14,598 nt of DNA, taken from positions 1 to 14,598 of the forward strand of contig NZ_JAIVFR010000047.1 of assembly GCF_020829685.1 (NCBI RefSeq), in the 5' to 3' direction. The translations under genes and the position numbers were made by a program. This stretch comes from Nostoc sp. CHAB 5715. Lineage in GTDB: Bacteria > Cyanobacteriota > Cyanobacteriia > Cyanobacteriales > Nostocaceae. Within the stretch, counting starts at the first letter, position 1. Each line of letters starts with the position of its first letter. A model generated the notes under the pieces. That model was not told the origin of the DNA and did not search any database. It worked only from the letters and a program-made list of their open reading frames with translations. Below are positions 1 to 5,501 of the stretch, piece by piece.

Positions 1-1
1 C

Positions 2-106
2 AAAAAGGCTCAACTGCCGAGTAAAAAGGCTCAACTGCCGAGTAAAAAGGCTCAACTGTCGAGTAAAAAGGTTCAACTGCCGAGTAAAAAGGTTCAACTG
101 TCGAGT
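2..106. repeat. Five tandem copies of a 21-bp repeat
   Basis: The unit AAAAAGGCTCAACTGCCGAGT is repeated five times without spacers. Variation is limited to C/T changes at two positions (GGCT/GGTT and TGCC/TGTC). The array runs off the left edge, so its full length is unknown. The 21-bp period equals two helical turns and seven codons. Confidence 0.95.
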
Positions 107-169
107 AAAAAAGTGTCAGCCGAAGAGCGATCGACAGACGAACTCCCGACCATAGAATTTCCCTCGTGA
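2..169 (+). CDS. Possible C-terminal end of a Lys-rich heptad-repeat protein (partial)
   Basis: A reading frame is open from the left edge to a TGA at 167-169. The first five units are 21-bp repeats that read KKAQLPS, KKAQLPS, KKAQLSS, KKVQLPS, KKVQLSS. They are followed by a non-repetitive tail KKVSAEERSTDELPTIEFPS that lies wholly within the left arm of the large palindrome. No start codon is visible, so the gene would begin outside the window. No family is recognised. Doubts: a second frame is also open through the array, the base changes between units are mostly non-synonymous in this frame, and the stop codon falls in the palindrome's centre. The array could simply be non-coding DNA. Call is tentative. 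Confidence 0.3.
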   Translation, partial: KKAQLPSKKAQLPSKKAQLSSKKVQLPSKKVQLSSKKVSAEERSTDELPTIEFPS

Positions 170-226
170 GGGAAATTCTATGGTCGGGAGTTCGTCTGTC
201 GATCGCTCTTCGGCTGACACTTTTTT
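107..226. repeat. Perfect 59-bp inverted repeat with 2-nt spacer
   Basis: Positions 107-165 and 168-226 are exact reverse complements over all 59 bp, separated only by GT at 166-167. The outer ends are A6 (107-112) and T6 (221-226). The same arm gives the same peptide when read inward from either side. It directly abuts the 21-bp array on the left, while the right flank is unrelated. It is far longer than an intrinsic terminator. A foldback assembly or amplification artefact must be considered. Confidence 0.9.
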
Positions 227-736
227 GCTTTCTGAACTGCTGTCGATAGGGTTGGCTTTTGAGTTGAAGTTTCTCAAACCTCTTTGCCTTCCCGCAAAAA
301 TCACTAAATCAGTTTAGCTTGTGCAAACACTTTAATTGGTGATTAACATTTACATTATCTTCTTTTATAGCAATAGCAAATCATTACTTACTATATAATT
401 AACATAACCTTATATAGTAAAAGTATATTTGATAGCAATGCTGCTAAGTACAATTAATGAGAACGAATAGAATTCACTTTTTTCAGCAGCAACAAATAAT
501 TCCCTGCACTAAAGACCTATCTGAGACTGTCTTCGCCTTACCACAACACTTTCCTCAATATGCGGTTGATAACAATGAGTTCTTGTCATCAGGTATGGCA
601 CTACTCTACCTTAACTGCTTCCTTATAAAATTAATACAATCAGGAAAAAAACAAAAGCTTTGACATTTGTTGGGCATTGGGCATGGGGCATTGGGCATGG
701 GGCATGGGGCATTGGGCATTGGTTATTGGCCTTGTC
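227..736. other. AT-rich stretch without a supported gene
   Basis: Positions 305-456 are AT-rich with no motif I can name. A 68-codon frame at 457-663 starts with ATG but has no clear ribosome site, no recognisable domain and biased, unpatterned composition, so I do not call it. At 671-722 there is an array of GGGCATT/GGGCATG heptamers, the usual short tandem repeat of this group. Confidence 0.6.
671..722. repeat. GGGCATT/GGGCATG heptamer tandem array
   Basis: About seven head-to-tail heptamers alternate GGGCATT and GGGCATG (some units have one base fewer). The same heptamer family recurs inside the Uma2 gene (about 4723-4790) and at 6870-6981. Such heptanucleotide arrays are established features of heterocystous cyanobacterial genomes. 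Confidence 0.85.
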
Positions 737-941
737 CATTGGTGTCAACTTAAGCTAAAAATCGCTTATCTGTTAACTTCCTCACCCGCCTTGGAATTCA
801 TTCCAAGGCTAATAGCTCAAGTCTACTAAAGTAGACTAAAAATTTTTCGGATTATTTAGTCATCTTCAGATGACTTCCGCTATTAGCAAGGAACTTCAGT
901 TCCTTGCGGGACATGGCTTTTACGTTAAGTTGACACGTATG
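737..941 (+). mobile_element. Structured MITE, family 1 copy A, with 9-bp TSD
   Basis: A 205-bp non-coding element begins CATTGGTGTCAACTTAA and ends TTAAGTTGACACGTATG, forming terminal inverted repeats. It is flanked by an exact direct repeat GGCCTTGTC at 728-736 and 942-950, a 9-bp target-site duplication. The interior has nested hairpins: GGAATTCATTCC, AGTCTACTAAAGTAGACT (hairpin 2), AGTCATCTTCAGATGACT (hairpin 3) and GGAACTTCAGTTCC. These are enclosed by GCTAATAGC pairing with GCTATTAGC. No transposase is encoded, so mobility would need one in trans. Related copies lie at 2560-2740, 10498-10664, about 11711-11880, 11957-12025 and 12108-12313. Confidence 0.85.
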
Positions 942-1390
942 GGCCTTGTCTCCCTCATCTCCCTCATCCTCCCCTGCCTCCCCTGCTCCCCCTCCTCTCC
1001 CTACCCTCTCATCTTCAAGGCAGAGATATCATAAAAGAGCTTAAAAGTCTAGTTTGTGTGAACACACAAAAATTTTATTCCGTATTAATATCAATACGAA
1101 TGCGTAATTGAGGGACACGGCTTAAGATAGCTTTAATATCGGCTAAAATCGGGTTTTAGGCTTATATAAATGAGAGGTGGGCTGATTTTTGCCAGATTTG
1201 TACTTAAATTAGTACGATTATGAGCGAATGACACGGAATGGGATAATCACAACCTGAGGATTCCAGTTGATTCAAAAAAAGAACTCAGAAAGCTGATCAG
1301 AATACATTCTGCTGCCTTCTTAGTTCTATCCTCCTCCTGAGTGTCTACCTTGTAGTTGATGCAGTAGATATTATGGGGCAATTATAGTTA
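942..1390. other. Intergenic stretch with a polypyrimidine tract
   Basis: Right of the MITE, about 947-1015 is almost pure C/T in the + strand (CTCCC and CTCAT runs), a common low-complexity tract in these genomes. The rest, to the CAAD promoter region, contains no open frame of note. A GTACT-N6-AGTAC inverted repeat at 1200-1215 is weak and does not match the NtcA spacing. I see nothing else convincing. Confidence 0.6.
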
Positions 1391-1391
1391 T

Positions 1392-1449
1392 AGGACACTA
1401 AAACCCTTTTGTGTCCTTTACGCAATTGTACTAATGCACAAGTGCATTA
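1392..1449. promoter_or_regulatory. Two adjacent inverted repeats upstream of the CAAD gene
   Basis: AGGACAC at 1392-1398 pairs with GTGTCCT at 1411-1417; adding AAAA/TTTT with a bulged T extends the stem. TAATGCAC at 1432-1439 and GTGCATTA at 1442-1449 form a perfect 8-bp inverted repeat with a 2-bp gap, about 73 bp before the start codon. The second has the size and symmetry of a dimeric-regulator operator. The regulator is unknown and the role is inferred. Confidence 0.4.
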
Positions 1450-1521
1450 CCTAATCAACAGACTTTTGGTTGTAATTATCCAGATTAGAAAAACTCAACT
1501 GTCAAATTTATAGGAGTGAAA

Positions 1522-1959
1522 ATGCCAGAACAAGAATTTACCGAAACCGCATCCAAAGAGACTACAGTGGCAGAGATCAACAGCCAAACAGGAACCATCA
1601 CCAAACTCCAGCCTCCCGCACAGTCTCAAGATGAATGGCAAAAATATGGTGAGCAAATTTCTACCTTTTTAGCAACATTGCCAGAATATCTGGGAAGCTT
1701 CTTTAATCAATATAAGCAACCCCTGATCACTGTTGGTTTAATTGTGGGATCAATTGTTGGGGTTAAAGTACTCTTGGCAATATTAGATGCTTTGAATGAT
1801 ATCCCCTTGGTAGCACCTACTTTTGAGTTGATCGGTATTGGTTACTCTGCTTGGTTTGTTTACCGTTATTTACTCAAAGCCTCAACCAGGAAAGAGTTAA
1901 CTAGTGAAATCACCACTCTTAAATCACAAGTGATTGGTCAACAAATTCCAGAAGCTTAA
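1522..1959 (+). CDS. CAAD/CURT1-type membrane protein
   Basis: This 145-residue protein looks like a stand-alone CAAD domain protein, the family that includes CurT/CURT1 thylakoid-curvature proteins and the CAAD domains appended to cyanobacterial aminoacyl-tRNA synthetases. Residues 1-40 are a polar, disordered N-terminus. Residues about 44-63 (ISTFLATLPEYLGSFFNQY) can form the amphipathic helix typical of the family. Two membrane helices follow at about 68-89 (PLITVGLIVGSIVGVKVLLAI) and 100-118, joined by a short LNDIPLVAP linker, then a short charged tail. I chose ATG at 1522 because TAGGAG lies 5 nt upstream; the GTG at 1516 overlaps that site. It is expected in the thylakoid membrane with both termini cytoplasmic. 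It stands alone between repeat-rich regions. Its exact role (curvature or synthetase anchoring) cannot be settled from sequence. Confidence 0.85.
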   Translation: MPEQEFTETASKETTVAEINSQTGTITKLQPPAQSQDEWQKYGEQISTFLATLPEYLGSFFNQYKQPLITVGLIVGSIVGVKVLLAILDALNDIPLVAPTFELIGIGYSAWFVYRYLLKASTRKELTSEITTLKSQVIGQQIPEA

Positions 1960-1982
1960 TAGTGATTATCGCTTCTCTATGA

Positions 1983-2046
1983 GACCCTTCTCTACGAGAC
2001 GCTTTGCGTAGCTTGCTTCCACGAAGTGGTACGGCAAGCTCAGGGC
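1983..2046 (+). repeat. 64-bp interspersed repeat, copy 1
   Basis: This sequence just after the CAAD gene matches the reverse complement of 3046-3109 at about 60 of 64 positions. It contains GCGTAGCTTGC and CCACGAAGTGG palindromic parts. A partial second GCGTAGCTTGCTCC follows at about 2056-2070. The second copy forms part of the 3' end of the SLH gene. Confidence 0.85.
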
Positions 2047-2102
2047 AAGGCGCTATGCGTAGCTTGCTCCTGTGTAGAAGTAAGCTCTAATTGCAAATCA
2101 CT

Positions 2103-2137
2103 GAAGTCTGATCGTTAGAAGTCGGCGATCAGACTTC
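2103..2137. terminator. 12-bp stem hairpin downstream of the CAAD gene
   Basis: GAAGTCTGATCG (2103-2114) pairs perfectly with CGATCAGACTTC (2126-2137) across an 11-nt loop. It is 143 nt after the CAAD stop and has no T-run, so a Rho-independent terminator role is only possible. It may instead be another repeat-derived hairpin. Confidence 0.35.
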
Positions 2138-2168
2138 TAGAGGTCGCTTTCTCTGAACCTTTGGTTTA

Positions 2169-2497
2169 ACGTGAGTTCGATGAAGCCAATTCGCAATTCG
2201 CAATTCGCAATACTTCGACTACGCTCAGGACAAGCTCAGTACAAGTTCGCAATTAAACTAAGCCCGACACTAGGAGTGGGGTTTCAACCTACCTTGCGAT
2301 ACAAGGATTATTTCGCCCACTTTCTTGCGAGGTTTTTACCTTTTCCCCTTATTGATAAACCTCTCCCTGACTTGAACTAAAGTTCAAGTCTGTCCCTCTC
2401 CAAATCGGAGAGGGAGGGTTTTGCATAGTAAACACCTCTTAGGGTCTTTTGATTCAGTCTCGTTAGGCGAACAGCACATAAGCCGTCGAACTCACGT
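2169..2497. mobile_element. MITE-like element with 8-bp target duplication
   Basis: A 329-bp element has inverted ends ACGTGAGTTCGATG (2169-2182) and CGTCGAACTCACGT (2484-2497). It is flanked by the exact direct repeat TTGGTTTA at 2161-2168 and 2498-2505. Inside are a TTCGCAA heptamer array broken by the 24-bp hairpin element (2190-2252), ACTTGAACTAAAGTTCAAGT, and a CCCTCTCC/GGAGAGGG hairpin followed by a short T-run. No transposase is encoded; a 69-codon frame inside is built from repeats and is not called. The 8-bp duplication suggests mobilisation in trans by an IS with those ends. Confidence 0.75.
2190..2252. repeat. TTCGCAA heptamer array interrupted by a 24-bp hairpin element
   Basis: Three TTCGCAA units (2190-2210) are followed by a 24-bp element beginning TACTTCGACT (2211-2234). 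An 11-bp partial duplicate CTCAGTACAAG (2235-2245) comes next, and then another TTCGCAA (2246-2252). The insertion sits exactly at a unit boundary. Confidence 0.85.
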
Positions 2498-2502
2498 TTG
2501 GT

Positions 2503-2546
2503 TTACAGCAGTTTTCATGTATTTGAACCACATCTGTTGTAGGGGT
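2503..2546 (+). repeat. 44-bp direct repeat, copy 1
   Basis: This segment starts TTACAGCAGTTTTCATG and matches 2748-2791 at 42 of 44 positions. The two copies flank structured MITE copy B. They are much longer than a transposon target duplication and the element between lacks one end. Confidence 0.9.
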
Positions 2547-2559
2547 AAAGCGCAATGCT

Positions 2560-2740
2560 CATACGTGTCAACTTAACGTAAAAGCCATGTCCCGCAAGGA
2601 ACTGAAGTTCCTTGCTAATAGCGGAAGTCATCTGAAGATGACTAAATATAGCCAAAAATTTTTAGTCTACTTCAGTAGACTTTAGCTGTTAGCCTTGAAC
2701 TTTAGTTCTAGGCGGGTGAGGAAGGCAACAGTTAAGCTAT
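2560..2740 (-). mobile_element. Structured MITE, family 1 copy B, inverted and truncated
   Basis: Compared with copy A this is reversed. CATACGTGTCAACTTAACG at 2560-2578 is an intact terminal repeat, and the full set of core hairpins follows (for example AGTCATCTGAAGATGACT and AGTCTACTTCAGTAGACT). The opposite end degenerates after GGCGGGTGAGGAAG and lacks the GTGTCAAC terminus. No target duplication is visible. Confidence 0.75.
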
Positions 2741-2747
2741 CTATAGC

Positions 2748-2812
2748 TTACAGCAGTTTTCATGTATTTGAACCACATCTATCGTAGGGGTTTAGCATTG
2801 CTAAACCCCTAC
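2748..2812. repeat. 44-bp direct repeat, copy 2, ending in a hairpin
   Basis: Positions 2748-2791 repeat 2503-2546. The right part runs into a perfect hairpin: GTAGGGGTTTAGC (2784-2796) pairs with GCTAAACCCCTAC (2800-2812) over a 3-nt loop. Copy 1 lacks the second arm. Confidence 0.85.
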
Positions 2813-2882
2813 CGCGTGGTCTATTTACCTGAAAATAGCTGTAATTACGAATTAGGAATTACGTTAAAAGCGGTAGCGATTC

Positions 2883-2927
2883 TTTTGACTTTTGACACTT
2901 CGACTCCGCTCAGTGTTAACTTTTGAC
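2883..2927. repeat. TTTTGAC heptamer array interrupted by a 24-bp hairpin element
   Basis: TTTTGAC occurs at 2883-2889, 2890-2896 and 2921-2927. Exactly 24 bp (2897-2920), containing CTTCGACTCCGCTCAG, separate the second and third units. ACACT/AGTGT can pair around the TCGACTCCGCTC loop. Confidence 0.85.
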
Positions 2928-3028
2928 TTCCGCCTTGCGGTACTAGCCTCCTGTGGACAAGTTACCTTTTAGGTTCTGCTTTGGCGTGGGGGAGGTTTTG
3001 GAGACACGCTACCCAATGCCTGCGGTGG

Positions 3029-4192
3029 TCACTGAGCTTTGCGTTGCCCTGAGCTTGTCGTACCACTTCGTGGAAGCAAGCTACGCGCAGCGTCTCGCAG
3101 AGAAGGGTCGAAGTGCGAGCTACGCCTACGCACAATGTTTGGAGATGAAATTCCCTCCAACTTGCCCCGTTTTACTAAAGCTTGATGAATCATCGCCGCC
3201 ACTTCAGCCCGAGTAGCTACTTTGTTAGGAGCAAGAATTTGTGGATTTGGATAGTTAACTACTAGACCATTGGCTGTAGCAGCAGCTATTTTGCTAGTAG
3301 CATAGGTTGGAATATCTTTAGCATCTTTATAGACACTTAAAATCTGATTTGGGGAAGTGGGTGCTTTCAAATTCAACCCACTAACAAGGGCAACTAAAAC
3401 TTGCACTCGCGTAATATTTTGTTGTGGGTTGAAGGTTTTTTTCGGGTAGCCTTTGAGAAATCCGGCACTGATGGCTTGGTCAATTGCTGAAGTAGCCCAA
3501 AATTTTGCTGGTATATCTTGAAATGCGATCGCAGGCTTAGACGGTTCTTGCTCAAAGGCTTTTTGCAGGATAGCAGCAAATTCGGCGCGGTTTACAGGCT
3601 GATTTGGTCTAAAAGAATAATCAGGAAAGCCCATGAGAATACCACGGGAAGAAAGAACATCTATAAAACGCCGACCCCAAAAGTTATTGGGCACATCGTT
3701 AAATGCAATTGGCGGCGGAATAATAGATTTTTGTTTTGCCGGAGTTACTAAAGGCAACGCTGATGATGTAATTGATGACTCAAGTCCTGCTGAAGAGGAT
3801 ACAGGTGACTGTGGTTGTGGGGATTGAGTTGGGATTACCTGAGCCGATGGTAACACTGCGCCAGAAGAAGTTGCGCTATTAGTTGGCAATGCAGGTGTCT
3901 TGGGTTCAACAACAGCCTCAGGTGGAGATGACGGCAAAACGTTATTGGGGGCTGCATTTAGTTCTACCTTGGGAGTAAGGAAAGGCAATACTTGATTTGG
4001 TTGAATACTAGGAGACGGAGTAGAAGAAGGCGACAGCAACCCGTTTAAGTTCCAGCTAGAATCCCTGCGCGACAATGACCAAAAAAGAATTGCTCCGATA
4101 GTGGCGAAAGCAATCAGTATGGCTATAAATTCATCAAAGCCAAGGGCAGTTCTTTGGGATGACTCCGGTTCAGAAGGAGGTCTATTTGTCAT
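3029..4192 (-). CDS. SLH-domain protein with N-terminal membrane anchor
   Basis: This 387-residue protein has a short cytoplasmic N-terminus and one membrane helix at about 20-40 (FDEFIAILIAFATIGAILFW). A Pro/Ser/Thr-rich, low-complexity linker follows (about 50-160), then three S-layer homology modules at about 163-212, 223-274 and 287-340, with the usual F-x-D-V/I-P, GYP and N-R-A-E/TRAE motifs. SLH modules bind peptidoglycan or its secondary polymers, so the protein probably tethers the inner membrane to the wall. The native C-terminus seems to end near SPNIV (residue 354). The remaining 33 residues (RRRSSHFDPSLRD...) are encoded by the 64-bp interspersed repeat and its flank. It lies 78 nt downstream of the Uma2 gene on the same strand. 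The ribosome site is weak (CAGGG). No family name more specific than SLH-domain protein can be given. Confidence 0.85.
   Translation of the reverse strand: MTNRPPSEPESSQRTALGFDEFIAILIAFATIGAILFWSLSRRDSSWNLNGLLSPSSTPSPSIQPNQVLPFLTPKVELNAAPNNVLPSSPPEAVVEPKTPALPTNSATSSGAVLPSAQVIPTQSPQPQSPVSSSAGLESSITSSALPLVTPAKQKSIIPPPIAFNDVPNNFWGRRFIDVLSSRGILMGFPDYSFRPNQPVNRAEFAAILQKAFEQEPSKPAIAFQDIPAKFWATSAIDQAISAGFLKGYPKKTFNPQQNITRVQVLVALVSGLNLKAPTSPNQILSVYKDAKDIPTYATSKIAAATANGLVVNYPNPQILAPNKVATRAEVAAMIHQALVKRGKLEGISSPNIVRRRSSHFDPSLRDAARSLLPRSGTTSSGQRKAQ
3046..3109 (-). repeat. 64-bp interspersed repeat, copy 2, inside the SLH gene 3' end
   Basis: On the minus strand this matches 1983-2046 at about 60 of 64 positions. 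It supplies most of the non-native C-terminal tail of the SLH protein. Confidence 0.85.
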
Positions 4193-4270
4193 CGTGATTA
4201 CCCTGGTAGCAGTAAAACTTGTATCTAAACAAATTAAGCCACAGATTTAATTGTAATTCATAGAAAAATA

Positions 4271-5194
4271 TTAGGCTTTTGGTTCAACGCCGAGCGATCG
4301 CAATTGGGCAGCTAGGCGATCGGCTCTTTGAAGTTCCTGTTCAGCCTTTTGACGTTCTTGTTCTGCCCTTTGACGTTCTTGTTCTGCTCTTTCATCGCCA
4401 CTCAACAACAAATTACCTTGTAAATCCCACCAACGCAACCAGGGTAATTCCACATTCTGATAAACTCCTAGCCATAAACCTAATTCAACTTCTAAGGAGC
4501 CTATGGGATAATGTCCTCGTTCATTTGCTGCTAAAATCTGATACTGTCCTTCAATCAGATGATAAAGTTCTAGACTGGCTTTACTCGCTTCATAAATGCC
4601 GTAGAAGGGAGGACGAATCACCTGCTCATAAACCCAAAATTTACCCTTCCAAGGAGTTTTATCGAAAGCGGCGGGAAACTCCATCCCCTTGTGGGTGTTC
4701 CTGGATAGCCGCCCCGCCGCTTTGGGCATTGGGCATTGGGCATTGGTAACTTCTTCCCCATGCCCCATGCCCGATTCCCCATGCCCAAAAACTCCATCCC
4801 CTTGTGGGTGGAGTTTTTTATCTCGTTCTTCACTACCGTCTCCAGAGACAAATTCCAAGACAATCAACGGGGCAATAAACTCTCGCCACAATACATAAGA
4901 ACGTCGCGTTTGCCCATTCAGTGTAGCCAGTACATTCGGTACATAAAACCAATCCGGTGCTTCTGCTCCTTTTTCAGGGGGATCAGTCAAGCGCCAGTAA
5001 ATGCCTAAGTCTTGGCCAATACAATATTGACCTTCAGGATTTATTTGCTTGAGGACGGGTGTAATCGAGTCAGTTAGTAAGATACTTTGGGGATGCTCTT
5101 GCCAATTTTTCACAAACGTGCCATCGGACTCTGGAAGTTGAGTATGGTCGGGAAAAGGAGTGAGGGCGGTGGATGGATTGGTTACAGAGGTCAT
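4271..5194 (-). CDS. Uma2-family (DUF820) nuclease-like protein with a repeat insertion
   Basis: This 307-residue protein resembles the cyanobacterial Uma2 family, a PD-(D/E)XK nuclease fold whose biological role is largely unknown. Family features seen: YCIGQDLGIYW, APDWFYVPNV (about 79-88), PLIVLEFVSGDGSEERD (about 109-125), KGKFWVYEQVIRPPFYGIYE (about 183-202) and a C-terminal charged coiled coil of EQERQRA/EQERQKA repeats (about 268-292). Residues about 127-179 (53 aa, 159 nt) do not belong. They translate GGGCATT heptamers and other repeats and separate EERDK from TPWKGK, which should be contiguous. The insertion keeps the frame and is flanked by TTTTATC at 4657-4663 and 4816-4822. It falls beside the putative active-site strand, so activity is doubtful. 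The start ATG has an AAAGG-type ribosome site. It may be cotranscribed with the SLH gene downstream. Confidence 0.85.
   Translation of the reverse strand: MTSVTNPSTALTPFPDHTQLPESDGTFVKNWQEHPQSILLTDSITPVLKQINPEGQYCIGQDLGIYWRLTDPPEKGAEAPDWFYVPNVLATLNGQTRRSYVLWREFIAPLIVLEFVSGDGSEERDKKLHPQGDGVFGHGESGMGHGEEVTNAQCPMPKAAGRLSRNTHKGMEFPAAFDKTPWKGKFWVYEQVIRPPFYGIYEASKASLELYHLIEGQYQILAANERGHYPIGSLEVELGLWLGVYQNVELPWLRWWDLQGNLLLSGDERAEQERQRAEQERQKAEQELQRADRLAAQLRSLGVEPKA
4657..4822. repeat. In-frame 159-bp composite repeat insertion in the Uma2 gene
   Basis: The segment is bounded by TTTTATC on both sides. It carries a 22-bp direct repeat (4676-4697 and 4789-4810, containing CTCCATCCCCTTGTGGGTG) and, between those, GGGCATT heptamers at about 4723-4745 and CCCCATGC-type units at 4756-4787. 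One TTTTATC plus the insert equals 53 codons, so the frame is kept. Confidence 0.8.
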
Positions 5195-5320
5195 AACGCT
5201 ACCTTTGCACTTTTTGTAAAGGTTGTTTTTAGTGTAGCTTGCGATCGCTCTCTAAATATTCTCCACCCAGATTAGAAATCGCACACCTATTACTTCCAGT
5301 CGCCTTGCGCTAGATATCTA

Positions 5321-5413
5321 TAGGACTTACGCAAAAATCGCCCAAAAGCTTAATTTATCGAACCGCCAAGACGCCAAGAACGCCAAGAATTCGTAGAGCG
5401 TGCGTAAGTCCTA
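5321..5413. mobile_element. 93-bp MITE with 13-bp inverted ends
   Basis: TAGGACTTACGCA at 5321-5333 and TGCGTAAGTCCTA at 5401-5413 are perfect inverted ends. ATCTA occurs directly outside both (5316-5320 and 5414-5418), fitting a 5-bp target duplication. The interior has CGCCAAGA-type repeats (CCGCCAAGACGCCAAGAACG). It lies in the divergent region between the Uma2 and CBS-kinase genes and could affect their promoters. Confidence 0.75.
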
Positions 5414-5501
5414 ATCTAAACCGAAACCGGATTTAGAGGATGACAGAATGTAAAATATTAACTTATTGTTTACCTAGTATTTGTAAAAATCAGGGTGTAT
5501 A

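Noticed and set aside
2..106. CRISPR array
   Set aside because: The repeats are directly adjacent with no unique spacers. The same holds for 11230-11470.
107..226. Rho-independent terminator
   Set aside because: A 59-bp perfect stem with a 2-nt loop is far outside terminator dimensions, even though a T6 run follows the right arm.
116..304. 62-codon minus-strand frame with a GTG start
   Set aside because: Its second half is the palindrome read from the other side, the start lacks a ribosome site, and no domain is seen. The match to the plus-strand tail follows directly from the inverted repeat.
457..663. 68-codon plus-strand frame
   Set aside because: There is no recognisable domain, no convincing ribosome site, and it lies in AT-rich DNA next to heptamer repeats.
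1200..1215. GTACTTAAATTAGTAC as an NtcA or LexA box
   Set aside because: The GTA to TAC spacing is 10, not the 8 expected for NtcA, and it does not fit the cyanobacterial SOS pattern closely; it is far from any gene start.
2171..2380. 69-codon frame inside the 329-bp MITE
   Set aside because: It is made of translated repeats (NSQFAILRLRSGQAQ) and lies wholly inside a non-coding element.
2953..3216. 87-codon frame opposite the end of the SLH gene
   Set aside because: It mostly reads the 64-bp interspersed repeat and overlaps the SLH gene antisense; no family is recognised.
4618..4898. Several frames opposite or within the Uma2 gene
   Set aside because: They translate the inserted heptamer repeats (GMGHGE, NAQCPMP) and are shadows of the Uma2 frame.
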